Counted from the first letter of the stretch, positions 37,501 to 48,227 are shown. The stretch: 64,000 nucleotides of DNA from Moritella sp. 24 (GCF_018219155.1 NZ_CP056123.1:3047505-3111504); one strand, 5' to 3'. Notes: generated from the letters alone by a model not told the origin. Translations and numbers: made by a program.

Positions 37501-40500
37501 AATAACGTATCAAACAAGCTCTGCCCTGCGCTCAACTCACTTTGAGCATGGACATCAACCAATGGGGTATATTCATGTTCTCGTAATTCAGCACCTTGTT
37601 GATGAACCTGTTTCAAGATCTGCGGAACCGTCATTGTCTCAATAAGATTAACGCGAACAGGCAGCGTATTAATAAAAATACCAATGATCTGCTGAGCCTG
37701 CTCTAAATCTGCAGGTCGACCCGATGACGTCATTCCAAAAATAACATCATGCTTACCACTATGGCGTGCCAGCGTTAATGCCCAAGCCGATTGTATGACT
37801 GCATTCAACGTTACCCCTTCTCGCTTAGACATCGCTTTGATATTTTGGGTTAATGACGCTGACAACTTATAATCATCAAGATAAAAATCATCATCGTCAT
37901 GACCTTTAGCTAAAACTAACGGCGTATTAAAACCTGCCAATTGGTCACGCCAAAACTGATGACTTTGTGTCATATCTTGACGTGTTAACCAATTAAGGTA
38001 TTGAGAGAATTGTGGTCGCACGTGTGGCGTTGAAAGTACTTTTCCAGTTAAATTCAAATAACGGTGAAGTACATCTTTAATCACTAATGAAGAACACCAA
38101 GCATCGACGATTAAATGATGGCGGCTCCAAATTAACCAATACTGCCCCTCGGCTATATGAATCAAGTGCAATCTCATTAATGGTGGCTGAGCTAGATTAA
38201 AGCCTTGCGCGCGATCGTCTATACACAAATCATCAAGACGCTGTTGCTGCTCTCCTTCGTCTAAACCAAGCCAATTATAACGATGAACGGGTAATTCTGC
38301 GTCCTTAGCAAACCACTGAACAGGCTCTCCATTACTGGTTTCCTCGAAGGCAGCTTTTAGTGCTTGTTCTGCATTGACAGTTTGCAACCATGCTTGAATG
38401 AATGCCGAAGTGTCTAACTCGCCATTCAGCTCCACGACTGTTTGATTAAAATACAAAGATTCCGGCGAAGAAGTGCTGTGCAAGTACATGCCCTGCTGCA
38501 TTGGTGTTAGCGCATAATGAGGGTTTAATTTCGGCGCGATAAGGTTACTGAGTTTCTCCTCAAATAACTTAACTAGTCCAGTTAGCTTGTCATTAAGAAC
38601 ACCTGGGAATTGCCATAATATTTGCAGTTGACCATCTCTGATTTGAGCTGTTACTTCAATGAGCTGACGACGAATACTCGATGGATGGCGAGACTGACCA
38701 GAGCCATTACTGACAAGTTGCCATTCACTACTATTTGTTCCAACTTGGCCAAGGAAATTAAATACCAATTGTGGATGTTCAAAAGCAAACTCTTGTTGTA
38801 AATAACGTAATACACCATAACCAAGACCTTGATCAGGCACTTGAGATAACGATTTGCCGACAGTTAATAATGAGCAAGATTCCGCATTAAATGAAACTGG
38901 ATACCGCGTTGTAAACCACCCAACCGATTCACTAAGATCTTGCTCTTCAAGCCATGGATAACGACCATGACCTTCTAATTCAATCATCACCTTATTTTTA
39001 TTAAATACTTCGCATAGCGTTGTTGATAAAGCCGTAAGCATCGCAACTTCACAGCCAGAACGTTGCTCAATGACACCCATTTCGATGAGTGACTGAGTTA
39101 ATGAGGGGCTAAAGATCTGTTCAATTTTTTCCGATTCAGCAATAGTGCCATTTTGTGTTCCAGGAATAAGTATGCCATCCAAAGAACGAGCAGCCATAGG
39201 CAGCCAGAACTGTCTAGCCAGATCCAGCTTATCTTTAGGGTAATCGATTAAGCTTTGTTGCCACTCAGCCATCGACATATACTCTGAACCGAGATCGATT
39301 GACTCACCAAATAAGTAAGCTTGATAAGCACGCTGCAGATCATGACCAATAATACGCCAAGATACGCCATCAACAACAAGGTGATGAGCGATCAATAATA
39401 ATCGCGCACTACCATCTTGTAAGTTAAACGAGACAACTTTAAATAATGGACCAGATGTTAAGTTTAAACTTTGCTGACATGCCTGTACCAAACTATCAAT
39501 GTTAGCTAGTTGCTGATTATCAAACGCGGCATAAATACCAGCTGTTTCACCGCTATCCTTCTGTCGGTATTGACGATGTTTCTCATCAAAAGTAAACCTT
39601 GCAGCTAAAGCGGGATGCTTTGTCACTATTGCATCAATTGCCTGAGCCATTGCGCTATGATCAACTTGTTCGGGTAGTTTTAACATCACAGCTTGATTCC
39701 AGTGATGCATCACTGGTTGCTCAACTTCAAAGAACCAGTGCTGAATAGGCAATAAATCAGACTCGATAGGTAAAGCAGAGTGGACAGGAGCAAGGCTATC
39801 TACTGCGACGCTTTCTTTTGGTTCAACCACAACTTTCGCTATCATATTTTCAGCTAATAGACTTAACTCACTGACCGTAGGCGCATTAAATATTTGCTTA
39901 GGTGTAAACTTAAACTGATGTTTACGCGCTTTAGCTATAAATTGTAAACATACAATAGAATCAGCACCTAAGCTGAATAAATTGTCGTTCAATTCGACTT
40001 CACAGTCTAATAAGCTTTGCCAAATTTCAGTAAGAGTATCGATTGTTGATTTCGTCTCTTTAACTTCTTTAACTTCTTTAACTTCTTTAACTTCTTTAAC
40101 TTCTTTAACGTCGAGAGTATCAGCCCTAACAGGCGTATCAAGGATGACGCTTTCTTTTACTGAGGTCACAACTTTTGCAATCATATTTTCAGCTAATACA
40201 CTTAACTCACCGACCGTCGGCGCATTGAATATTTGCTTAGGCGTAAATTTAAACTGATGCTTACGCGCTTTAGCGATAAATTGTAAACATACAATTGAAT
40301 CTGCACCTAAGCTGAATAGATTGTTGTTTAATTCGACTTCACAGCCTAATAAGCCTTGCCAAATATCCGTAATAATATCGGTTGTTGATTTCGTGTCTTC
40401 AACAGCCACTTTAACTTGATTAGTGCCTGCCTTAACGGGTTTAGTCAGCAATTCTACCACCTGCTGGCGATCAACTTTACCATTACGATTTAAGGGGAGT

Positions 40501-43500
40501 GATTTAACAACGTGCCACAGAGTCGGCACCATGTAATCAGGCAACATACTCGATAGCTCGTTCTTAACTGTATCTAGCTGCGCACTATCACTAAGCTCTC
40601 CCCTCATAGCGTCATCCAGTACAATACAGGCTGCAAGTCTATTTCCAGATGGCCCCGGAACAACGACCACAATGGCATCCACCAGCATGCGAATGTCTAA
40701 AAGTTTTGTTGAGACCTCACTTAGTTCAACGCGATAACCTCGGATCTTAACTTGATCATCCATTCTGCCTAGGTAAACGAGTTCACCCTCTTGTGTTTGG
40801 TAAACCTTGTCACCTGTTTTATAAACACGTATAGAACCAAGATCGTCACCTTCTTGACCTAGCTCTGGCATAAGCGGAATATTGACAAAACTAGTCGCCG
40901 TCTGCTCAGGTTTATTCAAGTAACCTTTAGCAATTCCATGTCCTGCTAGCCATAATTCACCAGCGACACCTTGTGCAACCGCTATGCCATGACCATCAAC
41001 AACCATCGCTGTACTATTATTTAATGGTTTACCTAGACATACTGGTTCTCCATTTTTTATAACTTTAGCTGTACAGCCAATCGTCGCTTCTGTCGGACCA
41101 TAATGATTAACAATCGTCATCTTAGGAGCTTGGTTAGATAGCCACCCGACTAGCTCTTCAGTCAAAGATTCACCACCAGAAATAAGGCACTGACGCGGTA
41201 ACAACCGTTCAGGTTCATCAACGGCTAACATTGCTTTTAAATGAGAAGGTACAATTTTCAATACATCCACAGGATAACGAGCCAAATAGTCAGCCAGTTC
41301 AGGAGGGTTGAAATTCAACTCAGCGGGGATCAGCATTAAGGAGCGACCTGTTGCTAATGCACCAAGTACAGAGGTGAGCCCTAAATCAGCAGAAACAGTA
41401 GCGAGTGTAGTCATACTGGCATCACTTGCAATCTTAACTCTTGCGAAGAATGCATCAATATAGCTAAGCGCATTACCATGGCTTACCGCTACGCCTTTAG
41501 GCTGACCAGTTGAACCCGAAGTATAAATGACATACGCAGTATCAGACATACTCAATGGTGCGACAGGAATAATACTATCCACAGTACCCGAGACTTGAAT
41601 CGAGGCTGCAGATGAAACATCAAACCAAGGGGTCGACAATTGTTGCCAATACTCAGGCTGTTCAATACCAAGTACATAATCAACATTCGCATCCTCAAGC
41701 ATGTATTTAATACGCTCGACAGGCAGCCCTGCATCAATACATAACCATGCAGCACCTTTCCACCATGCCGCCAACATAGCAATAATTTGTTCTTGCTGAC
41801 GTGGTAAGCATATCGCAATAATAGGTTCTTTATTGCTGAGTTCCGGTAACTTAGATGCGAGCAATCCGGCCTGAACTATAAGTTGTTGGTAACTCATGCT
41901 CAATTGACTATCATCTTTGCTAAATAACAATGCAGGGATCTCTGCGGGCTGAACTTTGATTCGTTCTAATAAGCTTCCTACCGGAGCATCAGGTAAGTTA
42001 ACGACTGTTAAACCAGAAACTAAGCCTGTTAAGTGCGCATTTAACGATTTATCAAGCGCACCTTTCTCAGTCAGTACAATATCAATGAGTTGTATTAATG
42101 ACGCTACCATTTGTGTAGCAAGCGCTAAATCGACTCTTTCTCTATCGATTAATAGATCAAACTGTAACTCTGCTTTTGGCACAACACGTAGTGTCAGCGG
42201 GAAGTTATTACGGACATGGTGTTCTTCCAATGCTAAAGACAAACCATCTTGAGGTTTATTATCACTTGCTGGTAAGTTTTCAAACACGAGTAAACTTTCA
42301 AACAAGCTCGTTTCTTGAGGCACCGATGTCACTCGATGAATCTTAGCTAAAGGCGTCTGTTCAAAATCTCTCATTGTGAGGTTTTCAGTCTGAATATCTG
42401 TTAACCAATCACCTAGTTTCTTCTCTGTGTCCAGATTTAGGCGCAGGGGTAATGTATTAATAAATACACCCAGTATTTTATCTGCCCCCGGTAAATCAGC
42501 AGGACGACCAGAGGTAGTAACACCATAAACAATATCGAGACTGCCCACATAACGAGACAGAACCATTCCCCACAATCCCTGAATCATTGTATTTAAGGTC
42601 AACGCTTTATTTTGGCAAAGCGTATCTAGCTGTCGAGATTTATCCTCACCCATCATATGATGTGAAATGCTATAACATTCCTCTGGTAAACAACCGTTAG
42701 AAAGAGGTTGTACATACGCAGCAGGTAACTGGTTAGGTTGTTCAAAACCAGCCAATTGCTGACGCCAATAATCCTCTGCGGCAGCTTCGTCCCTACTTTG
42801 TAACCAAACCATAAAGTCGCTAAACGGCACCGCAGGTTCAATTTGTTGCAAAGGCTTCGATTTTGGGTTCGACTTTTCACCCGATAGTAATGCATACCCT
42901 TGCATCACTTCACTGACCAATAAGTTCAAGCACCAGCCATCCATAATCAAATGGTGAATAGTCCAGACCAATTGGAAGTTATCTTTACCGTGACAAATCA
43001 GAGCTACTCGCATTAACGGCGCAATATCCAGCTCGATAGCGGCTAGCTCTGTATCTCTTAATTCAGCGAGGGCTTCTACTTTACGTTCAGTAGAAAGTCC
43101 CTGCCAATCGTATTCAACAACAGATAAATTAGCCTGTTTTAGTACAACCTGATGCGGTTCATCAACACCGTCGATAACCAACTCGGTACGTAATGCGGGA
43201 TGACGATCTACAACCACCTGCCACGCTTGAGCAAAGATCGACGTATTTAATTCACCTTCGCATTTAACGATACTTTGGCTAATGTAAGCATCACTGTGAT
43301 CTAAACAATGAAATAACATGCCTTGTTGCACTGGCGTCAACGGGTAGAGATCTTCTACAACTTGATTGCTATATTTTTCAACAAGCGTTTGAGCTTGGCT
43401 ATCAGTGATTTTGGCAAGTGGAAAATCAGCCGCAATCGCCCCCGGTAAACAGGCAGGACTATTGCTAACTTGATTCACTCCACAAAGTTCATTGAGCATA

Positions 43501-46500
43501 CCTTCTAAGTGGCTTTGGTATGCTTGAGCTAAATATTCAATCGTTTCAGGTAAAAAGGCCTGTTGTGCATATTGCAGATTAACCTTTAGCAACCCTTCTT
43601 GCATAAAGACATTTACTTCTAACAACCAAGCTAATGGGTTAGCGAGGTCTCTAAATTCAGATAATTGTTCAGGCGCTTTCTGCATAAAGCCTTGTTGAGT
43701 ATCCAGCTGGCCTAAATAATTAAATACGATTTGTGGTTTAACCTGTGTAGTAAGTAAAGGCTGCACTAAACTAAAGGGTACAATTTGCTCCGGTAACGCA
43801 CTCAGTTGACGACGAGTTTGTAATATCTGATCTCGCCAGTTATCCGACTCAGAACTAAGTACTGCTGGATATAAACGCGTAAACCAACCAACTGTTTGGC
43901 TAACATCCATATCTAACAGATCGCGACCATGGCCTTCTAGGTTGATCAAATGATTCGAATTAGTGGTCCACTCAGTTAATGTTTTAGATAAAGCAGCTAA
44001 ACATAGCTCATCTATACGAGCTCGAAGAGGTTGCCCAGCCTGACGTAGCAAACGTTCAGAATGTATTCGACTTAAACTAAATCGCTGATTAGCCTGCCCT
44101 CCGGGTTGGTAACTGTTAACGACACGATCAAGCGGTAATAGTGACTCAATCGCTTGTCCATTCATAGTATTGCTCACCCACTCATGCCAAAGTTCAACAC
44201 CTTCAGCATCTATCGACTTTAACAGCCCTTGTTCAGCCCAACGTTTAAATGGTGTGGTTTGGTATACAATATCAGCCAATTTATCACCGCGTTCTAAACG
44301 CTGATAATCATGGCTGAGTTGATCTAATATGATCCGCCATGATACACCATCGATAACAAGGTGATGGGCAACAAGCAGTAAGCGATAATCCGTACGTCCA
44401 TCTTGTAAAGAGCCAAAACGCAGTAATGATGCTCGGAAAACATCACCTGTTTGTAGCTGCAGTTGAGTCTGCTCATGCTGACACAATTTAGTGACTTCAG
44501 CCTGTTTCTCTACCGCGCTACAATCAGCCAAGTCAGAAAAATCAATAACATTGAATGCTATCGTCATTTCGTCATCAATAGACGTATTTTGTGTCCAAGC
44601 TTGTCCTTGCTTCGTTTTAGACTCAGTAAATCGAGCTGCCAACATAGGATGAGATAATACAAGACGTGTTAGCGCCTGCTGCAGATATTCTGGCACTATG
44701 TCATTATTACTTGCCAATAAAATCGCTTGGTTAAACTGGTTCGGGTTATGTAAAGGTTGCGCTAAATACCAATCTTGTATCGCTGTTAACGGTATATCGC
44801 CATAAACATCATCTTGGTTATAACTGACTTGAGCTTCCAGCGTTGCGACCCCAGCTAATGCTTTGACCGTTTGGTGACGGAAAATATCTTTTGGTTGCAG
44901 TGTTAACCCAGCTTCTCTCGCTCGTGCAACAACCTGCAAGCTAATAATTGAATCACCACCAATAGCGAAAAAGTTATCATTAATCCCAACCTGCTCGATA
45001 TTTAATAGCGACTGCCAGATATCGACTAAAATACTTTCGTTGCTAGAAGTAGCTGCAATATAATCACGACTATTTAGCGCAGCTAAATCGGGTTGTGGAA
45101 GTGCTTTGCGATCCACTTTACCATTTTGGCTCAGCGGCATTTTGTCCAAAGCGACAAACACTGTTGGGACCATATATTCAGGCAGTGACGATGAGAGTAG
45201 CGTTTGCCACTCATCGAGCTCCGGCAGTACTTTACCGTCAGAAGCCACAACATAAGCAGCCAGGTATTCTGAATTTTGTTCTTCTTTACGCGCCATGACA
45301 ACGACTTCTTTAACCGCGTCTAGCTCTGCAATACGCGCTTCAATTTCACCTAGTTCAATGCGTAACCCACGAATTTTCACTTGAAAATCAGCACGTCCTA
45401 CATACTCAATACTGCCATCGTGACGATAACGAGCAACATCACCAGTACGATATAAGCGACTATATTGGGCATCGCCAATAGCACCAGACTCAGCGAAAGG
45501 ATTCGGAATAAAAGCTTCTGCGGTAAGATCTGGTCGATTCAAGTACCCTCTAGCTAAACCAATACCAGCAAGATATAACTCACCACTAACCCCAACTGGA
45601 ACAGGATTCAATTCACTATCTAAGATCCAAGTTTGAATATTTGCGATAGGAGAACCTATGGGTACCACATCCTTAATATGTTGCTTGCGGCAATCCCAGT
45701 AAGTCACGTCAATAGAAGCTTCTGTCGGACCATACAGATTATGTAATTCAGCCCTTAAACTGGATAGGCATTGCTGCTGTAGTTGATAGGGTAAAGCCTC
45801 ACCACTACAGAATATACGCAATAAAGAGACACAACTTATCGCATCTGGATTATCTAAGAAAACCTGTAACATCGCAGGAACAAAGTGCAGCGTGGTAACT
45901 TTGTATTCATTGATTAACTCAATAAGTCGCTGACTGTCTTTATGCTCTCCAGCTCCCGCTAATACCAGTGTTGCCCCCGTCATTAATGGCCAAAAGAATT
46001 CCCATACTGACACATCGAAGCTATAAGGGGTTTTTTGTAATACGATATCGTCTGCAGACAAGCCATATTCAGCTTGCATCCACGCGATTCGGTTCATGAC
46101 ACCACTATGCGGTACAGCAACACCTTTCGGTTGCCCAGTCGAACCTGATGTATACAGCACATAAGCAAGCTGGCTACTGATATTAGATGACGCTTCAAAC
46201 GCTGTGCTTTGTGATGAAATTAAACTAAATGAATCATCCAACATCCATAGATTATGAGACTGATTTGATTCCGATAATCCTTGTTTAAATTCAGGCATCG
46301 CTAAAATCACGCTCGGTTTCGCGAGATCTAAAATATAATCGATTCGTTGCTGAGGATGCTCAGGATCTAACGGTAAATATGCACAGCCAGCTGTTACTGC
46401 GGCTAAAATACTCACCACCATTTGCGGTGAACGAGTCATGCATATAGCCACTTTATCTTCTGGCTGGCAACCTTGTTCCACCAGCCAATTGGCTAGCTGA

Positions 46501-48227
46501 TTAACTCTATCGCCTAATTCCTGATAGGTCCAACTAAGCGATTGGTAGCGTAATGCTATATTACTTGGTGTTGCTTGTTGCTGCGCAACCAAAGCATCGG
46601 TCAATGTCGCTGGTGTATCGAACGCTGTATTAGTGGCATTCCATTGTAGTTGCTGCTGCCATTCTTGAACAGAAAGTGCCGAATGATTCGCAAGCGGTTT
46701 ATCCTGCGCTGACAATAAATACTTAAGCCCTGAAATATACTGTTCAGCTAATCGTGCGATAGTATTTGATTCAAATAATTCAGTTTTATATTGGAACGAT
46801 AGGTTAATTCCCTGCCCATCATTAACAACGAATAATGATAAATCAAATTTTGCCTGAAACTCAGGTACAGCTAATGCTGTCACCCTCATACCATCAAGCA
46901 TGACTGGCTCACCAGAATCAACAGCAAGATAGTTAAACATTGTCTGTACAAGTGGTTCATGCTCACCTTCGCGGGAATCGCTGAGTTCATCAACAAGTTT
47001 CTCGAATGGCATTGCAGCGTGTTTTTGCGCGCCTGAGATAGACTTATGTACTACATCCAACCAAGCACTCGCCGTCATTCCAGAAGACAACTCAGATCGA
47101 ACAACCATCGTATTTACAAATAAGCCAAGCATATGTTCAAGATCAGCATGACCACGCTCCGCCACAGGGCAAGCAACTCGAATATCAGTCATTCCCGAGT
47201 GACGAGCCAATAACCACTGGTATGCCGCTAACAATATTGTATTGGGTGTACAACCGAGAGTAAGACTGATTTTCTTTAAAGCGGTAAACGTTTCATTGTC
47301 TAACGCGATATTATACCGAGCACCTTGATGACCTGTGTCTAACGTTCTAGGATGATCAGTCGTCAAACTTAAACAATAGTCTTCTGTGCCTAACGTTTGT
47401 AGCCAATAATCTTTTAACTTTTGATAATGCTCGCCTGCTAATAATTGATTATGCCAATGCGCATAATCTAAATATTGCAATACAGTCTTTGGTTCTGTTG
47501 CGCCTTTATCACCACTCAAGATATCTAAATTATGTTTATAGTTGTGTAACAGTTGTTTCGTTAATAATTGCAATGACCAATGATCGATAACGATATGATG
47601 AAAGCTAAGTACCAGATGCGACAAAGTATCGCTCATTTTCAATTCGACCAAACGAAATAGCGGCGGTTCAGCCAAGTTAAAAGGTGCTGACATAGCCAGT
47701 TTAACCGCGTTTTGGTAATCTTTGTGTTCAATATTTTGCTTACAATGTTGTAAGTTTATCTCATCAATTTTTACCGCATCCGCAATCAATTTAGGAGACA
47801 GTAGTTGTACATCGGCACGCCCACCTTGCTCTGAAAATGCAGTATGAAATATCTCATGTTCGATAACTAAATCAGCAAAGGCTTGGCGTAATAATACCGT
47901 ATTCACGTTACCTTCTAACGCCAATAATGCATTAACATTGTATTGACTACTCTCGGGATCAAGCTGCTGTAAAAACCATAATCTTTGTTGCGCTGATGAC
48001 ATAGGTAAATCATTTTCACTACGGTCTACGGCAGTTAACGCAGGCAATAAGCTCATGTTTTGCTGCTCTTGCCAATAATCAATGAGCGCCTGTTTCTTAC
48101 TCATTAATTCTTGTTTTATCTCACTCGTTATAGCCCCTTTCGGGGCATCCACTTTTAACTTTCCATTTTCAAGGCTAATACGAATATTGCGCTGAAATAA
48201 CTCTGTAATATAAACCGCAATACTCAT
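34557..48227 (-). CDS. Non-ribosomal peptide synthetase C: modules 5-7 with terminal thioesterase
   Basis: A 4556-residue final NRPS. An N-terminal TubC-like docking region (residues 1-50) is followed by: C (HHIVIDHWS, about 213), A (about 694), T (GGDS, about 1092), E (HHLVIDGVSW, about 1291); C (HHLIMDGWC, about 1762), A (about 2237), T (GADS, about 2642), T (GADS, about 2755), E (about 2951); C (HHLIVDAWC, about 3372), A (about 3832), T (GGNS, about 4217), and a thioesterase (GWSFGAW about 4358, GDHQS about 4532). My reading of the A pockets is DVWHFSLID (Ser), DLTKIGHIG (Asp) and DILQLGVVW (Gly-like). The two Asp-module carriers are near copies joined by a (KEV)n linker. It receives the chain from NRPS B and releases the product. 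Its start overlaps the NRPS B stop (ATGA). Confidence 0.95.
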   Translation of the reverse strand: MSIAVYITELFQRNIRISLENGKLKVDAPKGAITSEIKQELMSKKQALIDYWQEQQNMSLLPALTAVDRSENDLPMSSAQQRLWFLQQLDPESSQYNVNALLALEGNVNTVLLRQAFADLVIEHEIFHTAFSEQGGRADVQLLSPKLIADAVKIDEINLQHCKQNIEHKDYQNAVKLAMSAPFNLAEPPLFRLVELKMSDTLSHLVLSFHHIVIDHWSLQLLTKQLLHNYKHNLDILSGDKGATEPKTVLQYLDYAHWHNQLLAGEHYQKLKDYWLQTLGTEDYCLSLTTDHPRTLDTGHQGARYNIALDNETFTALKKISLTLGCTPNTILLAAYQWLLARHSGMTDIRVACPVAERGHADLEHMLGLFVNTMVVRSELSSGMTASAWLDVVHKSISGAQKHAAMPFEKLVDELSDSREGEHEPLVQTMFNYLAVDSGEPVMLDGMRVTALAVPEFQAKFDLSLFVVNDGQGINLSFQYKTELFESNTIARLAEQYISGLKYLLSAQDKPLANHSALSVQEWQQQLQWNATNTAFDTPATLTDALVAQQQATPSNIALRYQSLSWTYQELGDRVNQLANWLVEQGCQPEDKVAICMTRSPQMVVSILAAVTAGCAYLPLDPEHPQQRIDYILDLAKPSVILAMPEFKQGLSESNQSHNLWMLDDSFSLISSQSTAFEASSNISSQLAYVLYTSGSTGQPKGVAVPHSGVMNRIAWMQAEYGLSADDIVLQKTPYSFDVSVWEFFWPLMTGATLVLAGAGEHKDSQRLIELINEYKVTTLHFVPAMLQVFLDNPDAISCVSLLRIFCSGEALPYQLQQQCLSSLRAELHNLYGPTEASIDVTYWDCRKQHIKDVVPIGSPIANIQTWILDSELNPVPVGVSGELYLAGIGLARGYLNRPDLTAEAFIPNPFAESGAIGDAQYSRLYRTGDVARYRHDGSIEYVGRADFQVKIRGLRIELGEIEARIAELDAVKEVVVMARKEEQNSEYLAAYVVASDGKVLPELDEWQTLLSSSLPEYMVPTVFVALDKMPLSQNGKVDRKALPQPDLAALNSRDYIAATSSNESILVDIWQSLLNIEQVGINDNFFAIGGDSIISLQVVARAREAGLTLQPKDIFRHQTVKALAGVATLEAQVSYNQDDVYGDIPLTAIQDWYLAQPLHNPNQFNQAILLASNNDIVPEYLQQALTRLVLSHPMLAARFTESKTKQGQAWTQNTSIDDEMTIAFNVIDFSDLADCSAVEKQAEVTKLCQHEQTQLQLQTGDVFRASLLRFGSLQDGRTDYRLLLVAHHLVIDGVSWRIILDQLSHDYQRLERGDKLADIVYQTTPFKRWAEQGLLKSIDAEGVELWHEWVSNTMNGQAIESLLPLDRVVNSYQPGGQANQRFSLSRIHSERLLRQAGQPLRARIDELCLAALSKTLTEWTTNSNHLINLEGHGRDLLDMDVSQTVGWFTRLYPAVLSSESDNWRDQILQTRRQLSALPEQIVPFSLVQPLLTTQVKPQIVFNYLGQLDTQQGFMQKAPEQLSEFRDLANPLAWLLEVNVFMQEGLLKVNLQYAQQAFLPETIEYLAQAYQSHLEGMLNELCGVNQVSNSPACLPGAIAADFPLAKITDSQAQTLVEKYSNQVVEDLYPLTPVQQGMLFHCLDHSDAYISQSIVKCEGELNTSIFAQAWQVVVDRHPALRTELVIDGVDEPHQVVLKQANLSVVEYDWQGLSTERKVEALAELRDTELAAIELDIAPLMRVALICHGKDNFQLVWTIHHLIMDGWCLNLLVSEVMQGYALLSGEKSNPKSKPLQQIEPAVPFSDFMVWLQSRDEAAAEDYWRQQLAGFEQPNQLPAAYVQPLSNGCLPEECYSISHHMMGEDKSRQLDTLCQNKALTLNTMIQGLWGMVLSRYVGSLDIVYGVTTSGRPADLPGADKILGVFINTLPLRLNLDTEKKLGDWLTDIQTENLTMRDFEQTPLAKIHRVTSVPQETSLFESLLVFENLPASDNKPQDGLSLALEEHHVRNNFPLTLRVVPKAELQFDLLIDRERVDLALATQMVASLIQLIDIVLTEKGALDKSLNAHLTGLVSGLTVVNLPDAPVGSLLERIKVQPAEIPALLFSKDDSQLSMSYQQLIVQAGLLASKLPELSNKEPIIAICLPRQQEQIIAMLAAWWKGAAWLCIDAGLPVERIKYMLEDANVDYVLGIEQPEYWQQLSTPWFDVSSAASIQVSGTVDSIIPVAPLSMSDTAYVIYTSGSTGQPKGVAVSHGNALSYIDAFFARVKIASDASMTTLATVSADLGLTSVLGALATGRSLMLIPAELNFNPPELADYLARYPVDVLKIVPSHLKAMLAVDEPERLLPRQCLISGGESLTEELVGWLSNQAPKMTIVNHYGPTEATIGCTAKVIKNGEPVCLGKPLNNSTAMVVDGHGIAVAQGVAGELWLAGHGIAKGYLNKPEQTATSFVNIPLMPELGQEGDDLGSIRVYKTGDKVYQTQEGELVYLGRMDDQVKIRGYRVELSEVSTKLLDIRMLVDAIVVVVPGPSGNRLAACIVLDDAMRGELSDSAQLDTVKNELSSMLPDYMVPTLWHVVKSLPLNRNGKVDRQQVVELLTKPVKAGTNQVKVAVEDTKSTTDIITDIWQGLLGCEVELNNNLFSLGADSIVCLQFIAKARKHQFKFTPKQIFNAPTVGELSVLAENMIAKVVTSVKESVILDTPVRADTLDVKEVKEVKEVKEVKEVKETKSTIDTLTEIWQSLLDCEVELNDNLFSLGADSIVCLQFIAKARKHQFKFTPKQIFNAPTVSELSLLAENMIAKVVVEPKESVAVDSLAPVHSALPIESDLLPIQHWFFEVEQPVMHHWNQAVMLKLPEQVDHSAMAQAIDAIVTKHPALAARFTFDEKHRQYRQKDSGETAGIYAAFDNQQLANIDSLVQACQQSLNLTSGPLFKVVSFNLQDGSARLLLIAHHLVVDGVSWRIIGHDLQRAYQAYLFGESIDLGSEYMSMAEWQQSLIDYPKDKLDLARQFWLPMAARSLDGILIPGTQNGTIAESEKIEQIFSPSLTQSLIEMGVIEQRSGCEVAMLTALSTTLCEVFNKNKVMIELEGHGRYPWLEEQDLSESVGWFTTRYPVSFNAESCSLLTVGKSLSQVPDQGLGYGVLRYLQQEFAFEHPQLVFNFLGQVGTNSSEWQLVSNGSGQSRHPSSIRRQLIEVTAQIRDGQLQILWQFPGVLNDKLTGLVKLFEEKLSNLIAPKLNPHYALTPMQQGMYLHSTSSPESLYFNQTVVELNGELDTSAFIQAWLQTVNAEQALKAAFEETSNGEPVQWFAKDAELPVHRYNWLGLDEGEQQQRLDDLCIDDRAQGFNLAQPPLMRLHLIHIAEGQYWLIWSRHHLIVDAWCSSLVIKDVLHRYLNLTGKVLSTPHVRPQFSQYLNWLTRQDMTQSHQFWRDQLAGFNTPLVLAKGHDDDDFYLDDYKLSASLTQNIKAMSKREGVTLNAVIQSAWALTLARHSGKHDVIFGMTSSGRPADLEQAQQIIGIFINTLPVRVNLIETMTVPQILKQVHQQGAELREHEYTPLVDVHAQSELSAGQSLFDTLLVFENEAMSESSEISQHLSVRPLSGYERNSIPLTITIMPHQQLVFRVGCNGDKLSYIESKHMLASLESMLTKMVEVESQPLGLLLGEQSTRDSNAFVGKSQKQWADNWCLEKQILNVAKNSPDAIAICDQNGELTYKQLVCRAVHLAQALSERGIGMNSTVAIYLQRNTELLVSLLAVLWSGAAYIPLDPNQPSARLALILAQAEPDIILVDEQATELSTDSAQTTLASLLQGCTKDDSWLDAQPLPHPEQLAYTIFTSGSTGVPKGVQISRRAFANFLQSIMEITGLSAKDKLLAVTTLGFDIAGLEMFLPLLAGGQVVMASYAASRDGQQLAELIKQQSITVMQATPITWQMLVEQASLNWSNLTVLTGGEALQPSLAQSIVAKGARLLNVYGPTETTVWSSAVELNEHSALQPHLGSPIANTDFYVLDDWLNPVANGAEGELFIAGEGLARGYTNQPSLTAAVFIPDPFSAIAGARMYQTGDVVRINSQGDMEFIGRKDFQMKLWGYRIEAGEIEAMLSAYPGVKDAVIQLCYADTPQACLVGYVTETQRSSLDIDSLMAQLRNALPSYMVPQSIVVLESMPLNANNKIDRKALPNPEQSTKSGLPPSSEMERWLASSWEHLLGCSEVYADDDFFALGGNSLLAGRMTALLKQQKNIKLNLTLLFRYPVLRDLAAAIMETDKSELISASSLVVALKQGVAVNEDSQQQAPLFIFHPAGGHVKAYAELVASLPPENTVYGVQSPQLMDLALVPDSVDEFAKLYVKALQSVQPKGPYRLLGWSFGAWLAIAVTNQLEASGQTVEWLGIVDARADAHRAKLNLPDFPTVARYIACLDNDTRELLLDKHRLELNSLEVNLQQARAEERDDIAFEYLTDLLAAHKPLINRDSGVSEMHYMQMKLFMKCHLLMQSHKLQPVSVPMAVWWATGTLTDRDYQLGAKENEWLDYGLVSMSILTGDHQSIIRDPLLTNEIVNSLGAIS
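39827..40057 (-). repeat. Duplicated carrier-domain segment, downstream copy
   Basis: Encodes the second T domain of module 6. By eye it matches 40166-40397 at roughly 90 percent of bases, including third codon positions, showing a recent tandem duplication inside the NRPS gene. Confidence 0.85.
40058..40109. repeat. 9-bp tandem repeat coding for the (KEV)n linker
   Basis: TTTAACTTC (plus strand) is repeated about six times; in the gene it encodes KEVKEVKEVKEVKEVKE between the two duplicated carrier domains. The 9-base unit keeps the reading frame whatever the copy number. Confidence 0.93.
40166..40397 (-). repeat. Duplicated carrier-domain segment, upstream copy
   Basis: Encodes the first T domain of module 6; partner of the repeat at 39827-40057. 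Confidence 0.85.

Noticed and set aside
39982-40257. Plus-strand frame with LTS repeats
   Set aside because: It is antisense to the (KEV)n linker and carrier domains of NRPS C; the frame exists only because of the 9-bp repeat.
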